DNA of 64,000 nt. It comes from Seriola aureovittata (taxonomy: Eukaryota > Chordata > Actinopteri > Carangiformes > Carangidae). The stretch is from positions 18,365,001-18,429,000 of the forward strand of contig NC_079373.1 in the NCBI RefSeq assembly GCF_021018895.1, written 5' to 3'. Each line of letters starts with the position of its first letter. Positions within the stretch are counted from its first letter, which is position 1. Shown one piece after another: positions 47,278 to 61,229 of the stretch. Under the pieces are notes generated by a model. That model was given only the letters and a program-made list of their open reading frames with translations, searched no databases and was not told the origin of the DNA. A program made the position numbers and the translations under genes.

Positions 47278-50200
47278 TACAGGTAAACACAGCCGTGGTG
47301 GAGCAAGAGAATCTGCCTGTCAGTAAGTGAGTGTGCGTGTGTGTGTGCGTGTGTGTGTGCTTGTGTGCGTCGACCTTCAGGTAACCTATCGCACCGTGAC
47401 CGTGGAAAATTCTGCTACAGACAGATAAGATATTATCTTTTCATTACCATAAAGAAGATTCATTCCACAAAAATGTTATTGTGTATCCTGTACTGGGGGT
47501 GGGGGTTGGGGGTTGGGGGGGGGCGCGTTTGAACAGACAAGCACTGTGGAATGTACAGCACATCATAAAACTATGAACTTTAGTTAATATTGAAGCTTTT
47601 GCATTGTGAACTCAATTACCACCATTTCAACTTACACTGCTCACCTGTAGGTCAGGCATTAAAATTCTGAATAAAACATCTTTAGTTTGTTTTAGTTTGA
47701 CATTTAAATATAACTTGAGCTGGGTATCAAGCAGCAATCTAACTGTTTAAATATGAAATTGTCAATATTTGGATTGAAATGAATAACCATCTGGTCATAA
47801 AACAAGTAAACAAGGTTAAAACCCTGACCAGACATTTGATGCCAGCTTTTGGCACGTGACATTTTACAGACAAATTCCAGTCTGTACAGAGTGAGTATTA
47901 TGTTTTGATAGCCAACCCTATATGTACCCATGTAAAATACACAAAAAGTAAAGGGTGGAATCTGTTTGTGTTGCTCGTGGATCACAAGACTTAGGGTGGG
48001 CCTTGATTTACGGTTTGATAGCGAGGTGTCACACATGACTCTCTCTCTCCCTGTCATTACTCTAAGGTGGAGTAACGATCACACCTATCAGAGCAGTGCA
48101 GGGGGGCGTGTGGACAGTCAGGATGAGTAAGGAAAAGGTAAGGAGGACAGGGTGCAGATTTATAGCTGATTCCCAGTACCCTAGGAGCACCTTTGGGACC
48201 AAGACGGTATATCTGTCGGAGGCGCCCCTTCACTTTCAGAAGGCTGCCTTTGAACACACTGACTCAAGATCACCAGGGTGATCTTTGGCATGGATACACA
48301 TGCATATACACACAGCTTAATACCAACAACAAGGCTGCTGTTGCTGAGTTTACATATGAGAGACAAGTTGACTTCCCCCTGGGAACGGCAAAGAAGGGAG
48401 GAGAGCGGAGGGAGTGATGAAGGAGAGGCTGGACAAAGACGAGTGTTTGTTGTTGGGGGGGTATCCAATAGAAGGCAGACAGACAGGCAGAAACAAGAAG
48501 TCTGAGATATGTAAAAATGAAACTCACCAGACAATTACTATGGTCTGTGTTGAAGGGAAGACAACTTTCATAAAGGTTTTTCCAAATTATGTGGATAACC
48601 TTGCTATGTAAAACCTGGATCAGTCCAAGTTCCACATTTCTGGGGGTTCAAGGTTTTACTCCAGGCAACTCAGTAAATCTGCGTCTTGGAGCGGGGCCAA
48701 GGTTTGAGTCAAACATTGCATCTGAAACCACATAAAAGAGGGTAACCTGACACTGAGAATCTGGCTTATCTGTTCATCTCTGTGGATGAAAAAAGTATCT
48801 GCTTTGGTCTCTTTGTCCTATGGGAAGCATGGTAGCCTAAACTATACACTCACATGCGCATTAAGTGGCAAAGATTCACCTTTGAAAGATTGTGCTTTAA
48901 GCGCACACATGCTACAGAACAGATAGAATGAAGACACGCAGTGTGTGCATGTGCTTGTGTGTGTGTGTCTGATACCTACATTTGGAGTCACAGGCTCACT
49001 TAATTTTGCTCATCTCAAGTTGTTTGGAGCTATTCCTGGGTGCTTCTGAAACCTGTCACCTAACAAAAAACATTACAAAACCCATCTGTCATGCTGTCAA
49101 GCTCATGTTGTCTACATTTATTCTATATCTCCAATCAAAACAAATCAGGCATTTAGCTTGGTAATCCCTAATGCCTACCACTTATACTGCCAATATCTAA
49201 TTTCAGCCCGGCTTGCTTCTGCTCATCAGTGTTTGTGCACCAGTAGCTGTCATCTGCATGTGCTTGTTTTGCTGCTAATGGGCTTGATCAAACACATCTA
49301 CATTCAATGACAGCTCTAACATCAAAGCCTCTCAGCGTGAGGGATGAGACTGTCAAATCCACCTGCCTCTCTCCTCTCCTGTCTGTTGATTTACTAGTCC
49401 CAAGCCCTGAGGCAGACATTTTCTTTTTTTCGCTGGCGTCTTGACCCCCCTCCTGGACCCGTCCGGGGCCCTTGGCAGAGGCACCATGTTATTTACTGCC
49501 CAGAGAGCTCTGCGAGCAGAGAGTCAACGCAGCACGGCTGGTTGAACAAGGGAGCAACCTGCTGCTCACTCGCACACAAACACACATCCATGGCTATGAA
49601 CAAACACACACACACACGGTCACATGACTGTCCCAGGGGGTTGGCAGAGCTGTTTACCGCGCTACAATCACTACACACAGTAGAACAGAGAGCCATGGAC
49701 GAAGAGACATACAGACACAGACGTCCATAACCCCAGCAGGTAACCTGCCAGTAGTTTCAAACAGTTACAACACAACACGAAATGTGAAGCTATGGGTTTG
49801 ATGATGTGACAGAGCAAACACCCATGAAGGCTACAGAAAGTTCACCCTGACATGACGTGACAGCATTCACTCAGGTGAACTTTACGGTCAGCTGGACTCT
49901 CTTGGGAACATGTCCCTAGGTGGACTAAGGACATTTTGACAGTACCTCTGACCTGCATGAGTTCATTCAGGCTGAGGACCTGTATGTCGGCCTAAACCTT
50001 TCCTAACTGTTTCACCAACATTCCCTAAAAAGGTTGACTGGAGACAAAGACATGTACAAAGCCTGGCAGTTGGCAACAAACTATTCCCTAAAGGATTGAT
50101 GTTGCACAAACTGCCAGCTGGGATCAAAAGACATACGCTTGTTTCTGATCGGTCCAGAAATTTCTGCACAGTTTTACTGTGTTTTCAGGTGCTCTTCAAA

Positions 50201-51228
50201 CCCACGTCTCTAAAGATCTAAAAGTAGAACCGCAGTGAAATTCCTTCTCCAAAAGCCCTCCTTCCTCTCAGTAATTACAGCCTCCCAGCTGACAAACTGC
50301 AGGTCTGCTGTGTTTGTCTTTGCTTCCTCGGATACAACAGGTGAAGTAAGGCCTGTGTGTGCCGGGCTGGCTGCCAGTCTCTTACTGGTTCTTCAAGCCA
50401 AGTACATATTACCCTTCCTGGTATAACACCTGGAGAAAGAACTAGTCCAATTTCTTTTTCTTTTTTTTTCTTTTTTTTTTTTTTTAAATGTACTTACTCA
50501 AAAATTTCATTGGAAGGAATATATTTTATTTGCATCACTGAGAACATCATCCTACAAAAGGATAACAGAATGTCCCCCTTTATGAAACCCTGAGAGGAAA
50601 AAGTTTGCCGTAGTAAACTTGGTGAGGATGATTTATTTAGAGGGGTACAGATGATTTAATAAATTGAAAAATGGGTTGACTTGGAAACAGGGGTGTGAGG
50701 CAGGATGAGGGAGCAGGGTGTGAGGGATGTGAATGTGATGCAAGGAAGACTGGATCAATCTTTTATCACTGCAGTGTGCTTTCATCCCTAATGGATCCGA
50801 CATGAGCAGAGCACAGCACTACCTTCCGTCACATTGCACAGGCAGGGGAAGGACACACGGAAAGAACAAGAGGGAGCAAGAGAGGTAGACAGAGCAACAC
50901 ATGGGAAAGAAAGACAGCTACAGAGGGAGAGGGAGAGAGAGAGAGAGGGAGAGAGAGTGTGGAGAAAGTGGTTCAAACCCCCTTTCCTAGGATCCCAAAC
51001 ATGCAAACATATTATTTTGCCGACATGCTGTTACGGCGTTTCCAATTACCTCTGGCTCTGAGTGCATCTGCAGGAGTTGGGAAATACTCCTGATAAGGAC
51101 AGCGAGAAATTAAGTCATCACAGCATGAAAAATGACTTTGAAAATTCCCATCAAGAATCCCAAGAGATATCTCGCTGTGCATGGGTGGACTTGCTTTCCT
51201 TGCCATGCGAGCTGAGTGACAGACAGAG

Positions 51229-51272
51229 TCACAGACAGACAGAAAGACAGACAGACAGACAGACAGACAGAC
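51229..51272. repeat. (ACAG)n microsatellite
   Basis: A tetranucleotide ACAG repeat with one AGAA interruption near its left end. Confidence 0.9.
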
Positions 51273-52081
51273 GAGTCTAGAAGAGGAGGGGAGTCCATCT
51301 GTGTATTCGAGCAGTGAAAGAGCAGTAAAAATAACATTGCAGAGAACAAGGCACGATGATTCTCAGAGGACACTCTGCTCTCTCCATGCTAAACAGGCTC
51401 ATTCATGTGATAGAAAATAAGAAATATCTAGGCAGTGAGGGAGACAAAAAGGGAAGGAGAGAAAAAATAAGTGCTAACTAAACAAGGCTGTGAAGGAAGT
51501 TGAAAGTTTTATTATGCGTTCCAACTACTGGCAACCACATCATTATCCCGCTGTCTGGTTTTCGCTTAAGATAAAATACCCCACAGTACTTAAAAAAGAA
51601 GGCAGCGCATTATATCATCACTTCTCTGCTCTGTCAATCAAAGAACTGAAGCAAACATGGTGGACTTCCTACATTTTACTGGTTGAAGGTAATAAATATA
51701 CAGCACTTAGGATGATTTCCCAAGGAGCTTGTGGCATGCAGAGTCAGTATCAGTGACTTGATCCACTTAAATGAGGAAAGGCCAACTAGGACTAATACTT
51801 TTGGACCATGGTACCAAAAGCAGGAACATGACTGAAAAAAATGGTAAAATATTAAATTAGTACAAAAAAAATGAATGAAAGGAGCCAAGTTAAAGCTATG
51901 ATGTATACTTGAGTTAATAGTTGTCCATTTGGTTCCTTCCTTCACAATCACCTATTATGCTGACATTACCTCTATAGAACCAAGTTAACTGTGCAACACA
52001 CAAACAGAGATAACACATGAGGTATAACTCTGAAACTCCCACAGTTGGTCAGGAGAAAAAATAATCACCTCCCGTGGGGGT

Positions 52082-52082
<1 letters not shown>

Positions 52083-52162
<80 letters not shown>
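52083..52162. repeat. (TG)40 microsatellite
   Basis: An uninterrupted 80-bp TG run. Confidence 0.97.
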
Positions 52163-52164
<2 letters not shown>

Positions 52165-52987
52165 AATCGATGGCCCTGATTGGATAACAAATACAGCCTG
52201 CTAATGAGCTCTGAGTTCCACTATCTGACACATACCATGCTGGGAAATGTTAAATAAGATGCTAGCCATGCACAATGATGATTCAATGTTTAAATAGGCT
52301 TAGAGTGGTTTGGTGCATTAGACTTGCACAGTGTTGGCATTCGAGATGTGTAGCACGTTAACAGTTAAATGCAGTTGGAACACGTAGTGAGTGAGCTGAA
52401 CTCTGCCCGTGCCCTCCATGAATTAATCTTTAATCCCACAGTGGTAAAAGGTGCAGCCGTTGTGACAGGAGACCTGTGTAAGAGAGAGCCTGCACTTGTC
52501 TCACAGCTCTAACACGGGAAATGCTTTCAGACAAAAAATGCACATGTAGACCAGCTCTGAGTCACACAGGGAGTACTCCAAAACACACAAAAAAAAAAAA
52601 AACACACAGAGAAGTAAAAAAGAAAAAGAAGAAAAAAAGAAAACACCTGAGTGCGCAAAGAGTGAAGTTTCACCCAAACAGGTTTGAGTCCTTATGGCTC
52701 ATACAGGAATACTTGGGTGGCGGGTCTAGTGTCAACAGGTACATGTGAAGACACAGCTCACCTCCTCAAAGACATAACACAAGATCCTCTTTGTTTCTGA
52801 CACTCACAAAAACACACAAACTCAAGCTCACACATAAATAATAATAGCTCTCTTTACATGCATGCAGGAACATAAAGCCGACAGATCGTTTGACTTCAGA
52901 GAAACTTCCCGACGCTGATATTACAGCGATTATACAAACCGACATGGACACATTCAAACAATCTGTGAAAGAAGCCCTTACACTCAC

Positions 52988-53135
52988 CGAGCGAGAGGAT
53001 CTTTTCCGTCTCTTCAGTGCCTTTAATTTCCTCTGTCTGTTTTCTTTCCGTCTCTCTCCTTCGCTCAGGGAAATCCTTAATTCTGACAGAGCAGCAGAGC
53101 CAGTTGTGTGGCTGGTGTGTGAGGCAGCGAGTGAG
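52988..53135 (-). other. Candidate 5'UTR exon of rassf7
   Basis: Reading leftward, a stretch ends in the strong donor CTCGCTCG|GTGAGT (exon end 52988). No open start codon context fits a protein, so it would be untranslated. It could splice to the rassf7 acceptor at 38451/38452, 14.5 kb downstream in the gene's direction. The 5' end is unknown; a TG microsatellite and CT-rich promoter-like DNA lie just upstream (53142-53480). The donor is seen directly; the link to rassf7 is inference. Confidence 0.4.
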
Positions 53136-53139
53136 CGTT

Positions 53140-53141
<2 letters not shown>

Positions 53142-53184
<43 letters not shown>
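53142..53184. repeat. (TG)n microsatellite
   Basis: About 43 bp of TG repeat, immediately upstream (in the minus orientation) of the candidate 53.0-kb exon. Confidence 0.95.
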
Positions 53185-53187
<3 letters not shown>

Positions 53188-54324
53188 AGGGTGCGAGTCC
53201 AGCGGAGGTCAGAGGCAGTCAGATGTGGTCACTGGAGGAGATTTAAAGGATGTCGCAACTTCTCCTCTGCTCTATCTTGCTGCCTTCTCCTCTTCTTGCT
53301 GCCTCAGGAATGCACTTCTCCTGGGTGTCCTCACCACAGCCAAGATCTGAGAGACTGCTAGAGTTCTCTCTCTCTCGCTCTCTACACCCCTCCTCCTTCT
53401 CTTCTGTGTCTCGCACCCACACAGAAACACACCCTCTCAGTCTCTCTCTCTCTCTCCCTCCCTCTCTCTATCTCCACCCTTTCTGGCTGTGCTGACAGAT
53501 CTGGCCCCTCCCCCCTTTTCAGGTAGTTGAAAGCGTGTTTTCGGCTTTGTCATTCTCCCTCCGTATCAATTTTCTCACATATTCTCTTTGTATTCTTCAT
53601 TTTCCAATGACACAAAGGACTGCTTGAAAGAAAACTCGGAGATAAGAATGTAATAAAACTTGAAACTCTGTGCATGCACATGTATTTGCATGTGAGTCCG
53701 TTTCTGTAACCTATAACCTGAGGCGTACATCCTCCCTCTGGCCTCCAGTAACATGAACAGCTGATTACACAAATGAGGCCGTCAGGTGATTGTCTCTTCC
53801 TTTTCCTGGAATGAGGTCATAGTCCGACAAACCAGGTGCAACTGCAGAGAGAGTGTTTGTGTGTGTGTTTGAGTTGGACAACGCCCTGTGGGAAAATGAG
53901 AGATCGGAGCACCCTAAATCTGACCACTCTGGACTAGAGAGCAACATGTAGAAAACAAACGCCTAATCAATTATAGAAACTATTGAACAATCATTTATGA
54001 AACAGTGCATTGTGTTCTTATCTCCACAGCCACCTCCCACACACAATCACAGAGCCAAGACATGCGTGACCAATGGGTCAGGAAGAAAATGCAGGAGGCC
54101 CCTCAGCATGAACAAGATCCTGCTCTCCATCTTCACATCTCCCTCAAACTAAATCTGAATCATTAGTAGCCTCTTCTTCATTCCACCTTTACCACCCCCA
54201 CCCCCCCACCCCCCAAACCTGAAACTAAAGACTGGACATGATACCAAGCAGAAGTCTGAAATGTAAATTAAAGTGGAAGTCAGGCTGTGTTGTCCTTTGT
54301 GGCATCCTAAAAAAACAGAATCAT

Positions 54325-54958
54325 TAACACTGCATTGAGAAAGTCCTCAGACCCCTTCACTTTTTTCACAATATGTTATGTTACGGCCTTATGCTAAAAA
54401 AAAAAAAAAAAATTCACTCAAACCAAGACATGAGGCGGAAGTTGCTGCCTGCAGAGCTCAGAGACAGGATTGTGTCGAGGCCTAGATCTGCTGAAGGCTA
54501 CAAAAAACATTTGTGCTGCATTGAAGGTTCCCAAGAGCACAGTGGCCTCCATAATTCTTAAATGGAAGAAGTGTGGAACAACCAGGACTCTTCCTGGAGC
54601 TGTCTGCCCGACCAAACTGAGAAATCAGGGGAGAAGGGCCTTGGACGGTCACTCTGTCTGAGCTCCAGAGATCCTGTCGAGATGGGAGAAACTTCCAGAA
54701 GCACAACCATCGCTGCAGCACTCCACTGATCTGAGCTGTATGCCGGAGAGGCCAGATAGATGCCTCTCCTCAGTGAAAGCTAAGGGACTCTCAGACTGTG
54801 AGAAACAAGATTCTAAAATTCTGTTTTCACTTTTTCATTATGAGGGATTAAGCGTAGATTGATGAGGTAAAAATGACCTTTTCTGATTTTAGCATAAGGC
54901 TGCAGCAACGTAAAGAAATGTGAACTGTGAGTGTGAAGACTTTCTAAATGGAGTGTAG
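54325..54958 (+). mobile_element. Internally deleted Tc1-like element
   Basis: The left end 'actgcattgagaaagtcctc', followed by 'agaccccttcac', matches the family of the copy at 20095-21371. The interior keeps part of the transposase N-terminal region: RKLLPAELRDRIV, then a helix-turn-helix-like KVPKSTVASIILKWKK, then RTLPGAVCPTKLRNQGRRAL. It then loses most of the catalytic domain, jumping to sequence like 'aggccagatagatgcctctc' and the right end near 54958. At about 630 bp it is an inactive, MITE-like derivative. Confidence 0.82.
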
Positions 54959-57900
54959 CTCTAGATATATTACCAGAGTATAAATCTACTGATATATCAG
55001 TGGATAGTCATTTTTTTTACATTAACACATTACCTCGGAAGATGGCTGGACCAATACTGATATATATGTGATAAGCCAATATCGACCAACATATCAACTT
55101 GAATCTTACTTTTTATACTTTTGCACCTCTTTCTGTTCAATTTGGATCTGGAATTTTTGAACATTTGACTGTTGCTTTCATTTGTTTGCTAATTTTCCTA
55201 GCGTGACCCAAGGACAGTAGATAAATACTAACTAATACTAACAAATGATTGACACAAAATGTGTTACAACTGTGTAACAAAAAAGCACAGGACGGGAATT
55301 TAAAATGTCAAAGGGAACAGTCATACAAAAGAAAAAAGAAAATAAGATTTCAATTGTAGCTTTACAAAATATTAATAAATATATTTTTCTCCCTACTGCA
55401 TAAAACCATTATAGTCATGCAACTCATGATTCAGCAGCAGCAGGCCATTGACAATACCTACATTATCCATGTGTTTACTTTGCCTTTATCTGACAGCAGA
55501 TTGTATTCTGAACTAGACTAATGAGGACATGCAGTCACAGCGCCTAATAACCAGAGAGCACATTGTATAAAGCAGATGTTCCAAAAATAGATGTCTTGGA
55601 TTAATTGCATTAATTTGATGAGTTAAATCATGCAAACAAAAGACCACAGCGAAGAATGCTGTAGCTTTTAGCCAGCTGAGTCACAGAGGCCCACAGAGAG
55701 TCAGTTCACATCTATGTGAACTGTTTCACTGTTCTGTCTATAAAGCAAAGCTTTTGGCACATCTAAGAGTTGTGTTGTCTGACAAATCACTTAAACCACA
55801 CTCTAGAATAAAAGTGGGGAGGGGGGGCCTCCTGAGGCATTGCTTAGGTACCAGAGGCCACACTGAGAAAAGGCTGAGGTGCCAAGGAGGAGTGACATTT
55901 TAAAAGCAGCAGAGAAGTAAATACACTTTATGGATCCCGACAGGTTATTACCCTTCAGTGGGATCATGTGCTTGTCCATCATCAGACCCACACCATGTTC
56001 ACTGAAGAGCTTTTTTGTAAGAGATGACCAGGCAAATGTTAACAGGCAAGGAGTCCTCCTTATTGGTTTGAGACTCTGAAGACAGAAAGACAACAATCAG
56101 AGTGGTGGGTGAGGGTATTGTAATGTGATGTGGAGGATTATCAGCCCAAAGCCTCCCAGACCTCGATGACACCTTCCAGGCATTCCTCAGGGCACCTCCC
56201 ACTGCTGTGCCTCCCTCATCCCACCCTCCCCTGTCAAACCCCACATATCATCCCTCTTTTTCTACGTGACTCAAACATTCTTGCAACCCCCCTCCCTCCT
56301 CCTCCTCCAACCCTCCCTCCGCATTCAGCAAAGAAGCTGAAGAAAACAAAGACATGGCCTTAAAACCTTTAAAACCTGCGCTTTCAGAGGAAATCCTTCC
56401 CCATTTTGTTCTTATTTACCACTTATTGCTCACTGCACAAAGACTGGAAATGCACTCAGCTCCATGGTCTACACAGCTTTTTGAATACTTTCAATCACCA
56501 CCTACTACCAAGTTAATACTCAACAAGTGATAGTAGGTATAAATCTGTCCAAAGAGTGGCAAGCCAGCCATAACTCAGCTCCGAGGAGACAAGAAGATGG
56601 CTCTCAGGCTGAGAAATAGACTGGCTGGGTCTGGCAGCAGTTCAATAGGTTCTGTGGAGGGGAGCAGAGAGAGGGGAATACATGCTGATAGTCTCTTTGT
56701 TGGCCATTATTCACCGTGAATGAATAGCATTAAGTTGCCGCTACGGCTCACCCCTTCACGTCTCCCTCGTTGAAACCCCCACCCTTTCTTCTCCCCGTTT
56801 ATTCAGCCTTTCACTAAAAACAGCCTTCAACAGGTGGACAACAGGTCGGTCAAGACTAAAGCCTGGGCGGTGAATGGAATGAGAGCAGACTACGATAGCT
56901 CTATTTTCAGAAACCAAAACAAGTTACAAAATCCTGAACTTTTGTTGACATCGGTTTTCATTTTCATGGCAAGCAACGTAAGGTAGTAATGTCGTGTTTG
57001 TGACAAACACGCCTAAGTATAGCATTGCTGTCTCATTGTGGTCAGGCCAATGCTGTTGCTCCAGTAGTGCAGCTATGCCTTGTGTATCATTATGACAGGC
57101 GAGATGGCTTTCGCCAGCGAAGGTAATTGCACTGCTGAATCATAAATATAGCACATCCCACACCAAGAACAGACAAAGACTTTTGTTTTCTTCCCAGAAA
57201 CGTGGCTCAGAAGATGATTCATGTTTTGGAAGCAAACGAATGTCACTATATCATCTCTTTACAAATAACAACAGCTGTATTGAAAATGCATCTCCAAGGT
57301 GAAGCTGAGGACAAAGGGATGACAGGAGAGTACAAAGTGAAAATGACAGGAAGAGAGGTTCAACTGGATCAACATATACACAGCTGGTAAACAAACTCTG
57401 TATTCCTCCAAACATGGGATAAAAGAGAAGCCAGAAAAAAAAAAAAACATACAGCCTTATTTTTCTTTCTGAACACTCCTTTCAGGTCGAACTAGCAAAG
57501 CACATAAGAGAATCCCAGTTGGTTTTTAGCAGCTTCCAAGTTGTCAGGACTTTGGCCGCACTCCTGCACCGTTTCTCCATCGTCTCTTTTTCTCCCTCTT
57601 TATTCAGAACCAGTCCAGACTGGCTCAGGACGAAGCTACCATCATTCAAAAACAAAACAAAAAAAACAAAAAAAACTAAACAAAACACTGCTACCTCTAA
57701 CGTGGCCTTGTGTTTTATTTTTGAGGAGCTATATGAACAGCTATTTTCAGAGGTGAAATATATTTGGACCTAGATCATAAGCTGCGGCATTATCCGTCAT
57801 TGCTTTCAAGTGGTCCTGTTGGAAGTAGCTAACTAGTGCCTCGAACTGTCTCCTTCATTCCTTCTAGCTAAGCCAGTCTGTTTCCATCCTGCCTCTAGAT

Positions 57901-59160
57901 GTATAGTCGCTCTCTGTCTCTAGAGATAAAGCTGTACCATTAGTATCACACTGTGCTGCTCGGCACTGTTCCTATCAGTAAATGGAAGTAGGCTACAGCC
58001 AGCCTGATTAGTACAGGGAGAAAGCTGTGACTCGACTCAACTTTTCCTCATGGATTCAGTTGTATGGGATGCTGACGCCGGTGAACCTGACCTCCACTTA
58101 AACCTCATAATTTCTCTCTGTTTCTCTCCCATGTGAGGAGTGCAAGTGGGTCGGGGAACAAAAGAAAGTCAAAGTGCAGTCAACAAGATCTTTGTGGCAG
58201 AGACCCCCCCCACCCCACCCCCCCACCCCCCCGTACAAGCCTCAGGATTTCTCGGGACAGAGTGAGGACCCGACAGACAGACTGACAAGACAAAGAGAGA
58301 GTAGGGCAAAGCAAAATATTGGCCTGTATGTGGGGTGCAACTGCTGGGGGGTGGGGGTGTGTGCTCGATGGACAGGAAATGCGGGTTAGTGACAGGGGAG
58401 CTATCAGGTGGGTGCAGGTCAGGGGTCGGAGGTGAACAAAAGCTTTGTAAGCCCCACACAGAGCAAGAGACAGAGAGGCCCCCCCGGATGTTCTCACTGA
58501 CGCCCAGTCTGTCTGTCTACACCTCTTTCTACACGCTCCAGGCTGCTACTTGTTTGTCTAAAAATGTTTTCTCACATCTGTTTGTCAAGGCTAAACGCTT
58601 CTCTATTTGTCCTCCGTATAGCCGAAGATGTCAACCTCACTTCTCTGTCCATTTATTTAAAACATTGTTTACAATGCTGGTCTATTCCACTGAGTGTCTG
58701 GGGGGGAAAGGACTATTCAAACACCTGCAGGAACAACAGCATTTAAAAGCTTTCACTGCACCAGGCCTGTCATCTCTTTCCTTCTGTGGCTTTACTGGAT
58801 CAAAGGAAAGCTGTAGCTGTGTTACAGTAAGAAAATCTTTTGTAGCCGCAATCATGCTCTAAAAGTACACACACAAACAGAGATGTATGCACGCATGTGC
58901 ACACACACACAAAGACATGATGACACCAGTGCATTATGGAGTCTCTCTAATCATACCATTCTAACGACACACATTTTAGATTGAAGCAGAGGACATATGC
59001 AAAACTGATTCACCAGAACTTCAAGTACAGACACTTAAAGACCTGTTGAATTTTAACAAGGCTGGTGAGACTGCCATCGCCATCTTTATCCTGATGGTAG
59101 AGGGTTTGAATGTGTGCTGGAGTGGGCATGTACGTGACACTGAATTAATGACATTATATG

Positions 59161-59175
59161 TGTGTGGTTGTGTGG

Positions 59176-59232
<57 letters not shown>

Positions 59233-59260
59233 TGCGTGCGTGTGTGTGTGTGTGTGTGCG
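59161..59260. repeat. (TG)n microsatellite with CGTG interruptions
   Basis: About 100 bp of TG repeat broken by ACGTGCGTGCG around 59230. Confidence 0.95.
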
Positions 59261-60933
59261 TTTGTGCGGATATACCAGATTACTAATCAGTGCTTAGACA
59301 AAGGCCATATGTGTGCAAGCCTGCGCATCTCTCCCACATATCTCCCACATATTCTCCTACACGTCTGCATAAAACCCTATCAGCAGGAATGTGAGGATTG
59401 TCGGGTCAGCAGTGGTGACATCATCACAGCCTGTCAGAAACAACAACATGGCCTCAGCGCCAGTTTCCTCCTGGTTGCATCAGCGACGCGTTACCAGGCG
59501 GTAGATCAGTGACACTCACTCCAGCCCTGCTTCCGGCGAATTTTATGATTATTAAGCCGCTCAATACAGACAAGCAACTGATATGTCTAAAACATCATAT
59601 TGATAAAAAAAAAAAATGTTTGATTTCCACACCACCTGACTGCGCAGCCTTAGATCTAACCTGCTTGCCTGCAGTTGACAGACATGAAACGGTAAATGGC
59701 CCACTTTGTGAAATTAAATAAAAGTTCTTATACAACATGTGGGCTTTCTCTGAGACTCCAGACTCTTCACCTGCTTGAGGTGGTCTAAGGTCAACAGCCA
59801 GACATAAATGGCTTGATTGTTTACACAGAGACAGAGTATAGCCTGAGGTGAGGCTAACCTGGAGAAGAACCGTATACATATAGGGACTACTTCTAGTCAG
59901 TGCTTTTCTCAATATTTACATTCTCTTATAAAGTAAAAAAATAGCAGTGAACCTCAACAGGCCAACATGTATAACAACATTATTCTCACAAAGGAAAACT
60001 ATTCTTTCATCTGTCCCTTGCCTATGTGAGGGGTCAAGTGTCAGCAAACAGATGCTTGTGTGTGTTTGCGTGTGTTTGTGTGAGTGTGTATGTGCAGAGG
60101 ATCCTCCAGGTCATCAGATAAAGTGCACCTGAGGGAGGGGCAGGGGCCCAGTTTTCAGTGTTGCCCTGGTGACCAAACACAGAAGCTACCACCTGGTTGG
60201 TGGAGCCCAAGAAGGGGAGCTCTGAGGGCCGCCACTTCACGACGGTAACTGTGCCGGGAAATCCTCACAAAAAGTGGCCTGCTTCGCAAACACAACCCAT
60301 ATTGTGTTTGTGCCATGACGAGCCGAGTGGAGCAGAGAGTGCACACAGCTGTTCAATCTTTCATGGAACATAAAAAAGAACTAAGCCTTCTGTACAGCTC
60401 TCATTACAGCAGAGAAATAACTTTGGCTCATCTTGACTGTGTTATCCCCACATGGTTTTAGTCATCGTTTATCCTATTGGACATTTAAAAGCTATGCCAA
60501 GCCAACCATGATTGTGTACGCTCAGTATCATATTGTAACAACTATATAAAATGTGTCCAAGACACACACAATCAAGTTAGCAGACATCACAGCAAACGAA
60601 CACACTGCTGGAAAAAAAGATGAATGAATGATTCATCATCAGTTATCGCGTATTGTCAAAGTGCTAAGCATTTTCCTTAACATGTTAAATGATGTTACCA
60701 TGGTGACGAATACAGCTGATAGGAGCGTCTGTCAAATAAACAATGACTAACTTACATTCAACTTCTAAACCATTAGTCACTATTTAATCAATGACTAAAC
60801 TGTCCCGACTTTTGCAGGATTGAAAATGAGTTCAGCCATGTGTTCAACTAAAAAAAAGAAACTTAAAAAAAAAGTGTAAACTCAATGAAACAAACACTTA
60901 AAACTCAACAAACAAGGCCATTTGTTTCACTCA

Positions 60934-61220
60934 CCTCCTGCAGTGTAATGGTCTCTGTGACTGCCTGCCTGATGAAAAAGGAGAAGAGGGAGAGGAGGAA
61001 GAGCGAGACAGCCCTGTCACTGTCACTGTGTGTCGTGCTCACGGGCCACCTGATCCACCACAGCCTGTGGAAGAGACAGAGTGACTGAGAGAGACCGGCT
61101 CAGAGCAATGCTGAAGGGGAGGGCGGGGGCAGCTGCAGAGAAAAGTGAAGTGGTGCCGCCATTCCCCGTCACCCGGGAAACCAACGCTCTTTCAAAGGAA
61201 ATCGGCCAATGGCAAACACC
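60934..61220 (-). promoter_or_regulatory. Candidate distal promoter and first exon (minus strand)
   Basis: Reading leftward, a stretch ends in the donor GCAGGAG|GTGAGT (exon end 60934). Upstream DNA (61090-61220) is GC-rich with 'gtcacccgggaaacc' and a CCAAT motif at 61206-61210. It would be a distal alternative 5' exon of rassf7, or the start of an unseen transcript. There is no coding evidence. Confidence 0.35.
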
Positions 61221-61229
61221 GGCAATTGT

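Larger units (their letters stand above)
38460..52980. other. Long non-coding stretch, probably the 5' intron region of rassf7
   Basis: No coding exon with family resemblance was found in about 14.5 kb on either strand. The stretch carries microsatellites (listed separately) and scattered splice-like signals. An example is a minus-strand donor at 45284/45283 (AAACCAG|GTATGAG) next to a small GC-richer patch. The small ORFs show no conserved character. Confidence 0.45.
53490..60930. other. Non-coding stretch with repeats
   Basis: No supported exon was found. It contains a deleted Tc1-like element (54325-54958), a C-rich tract near 58206-58232 and a TG microsatellite at 59161-59260. A repeat-like patch with 'gatatatcag' and 'ccaatactgatatat' words at about 54960-55110 is probably another old interspersed repeat. 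Confidence 0.4.
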
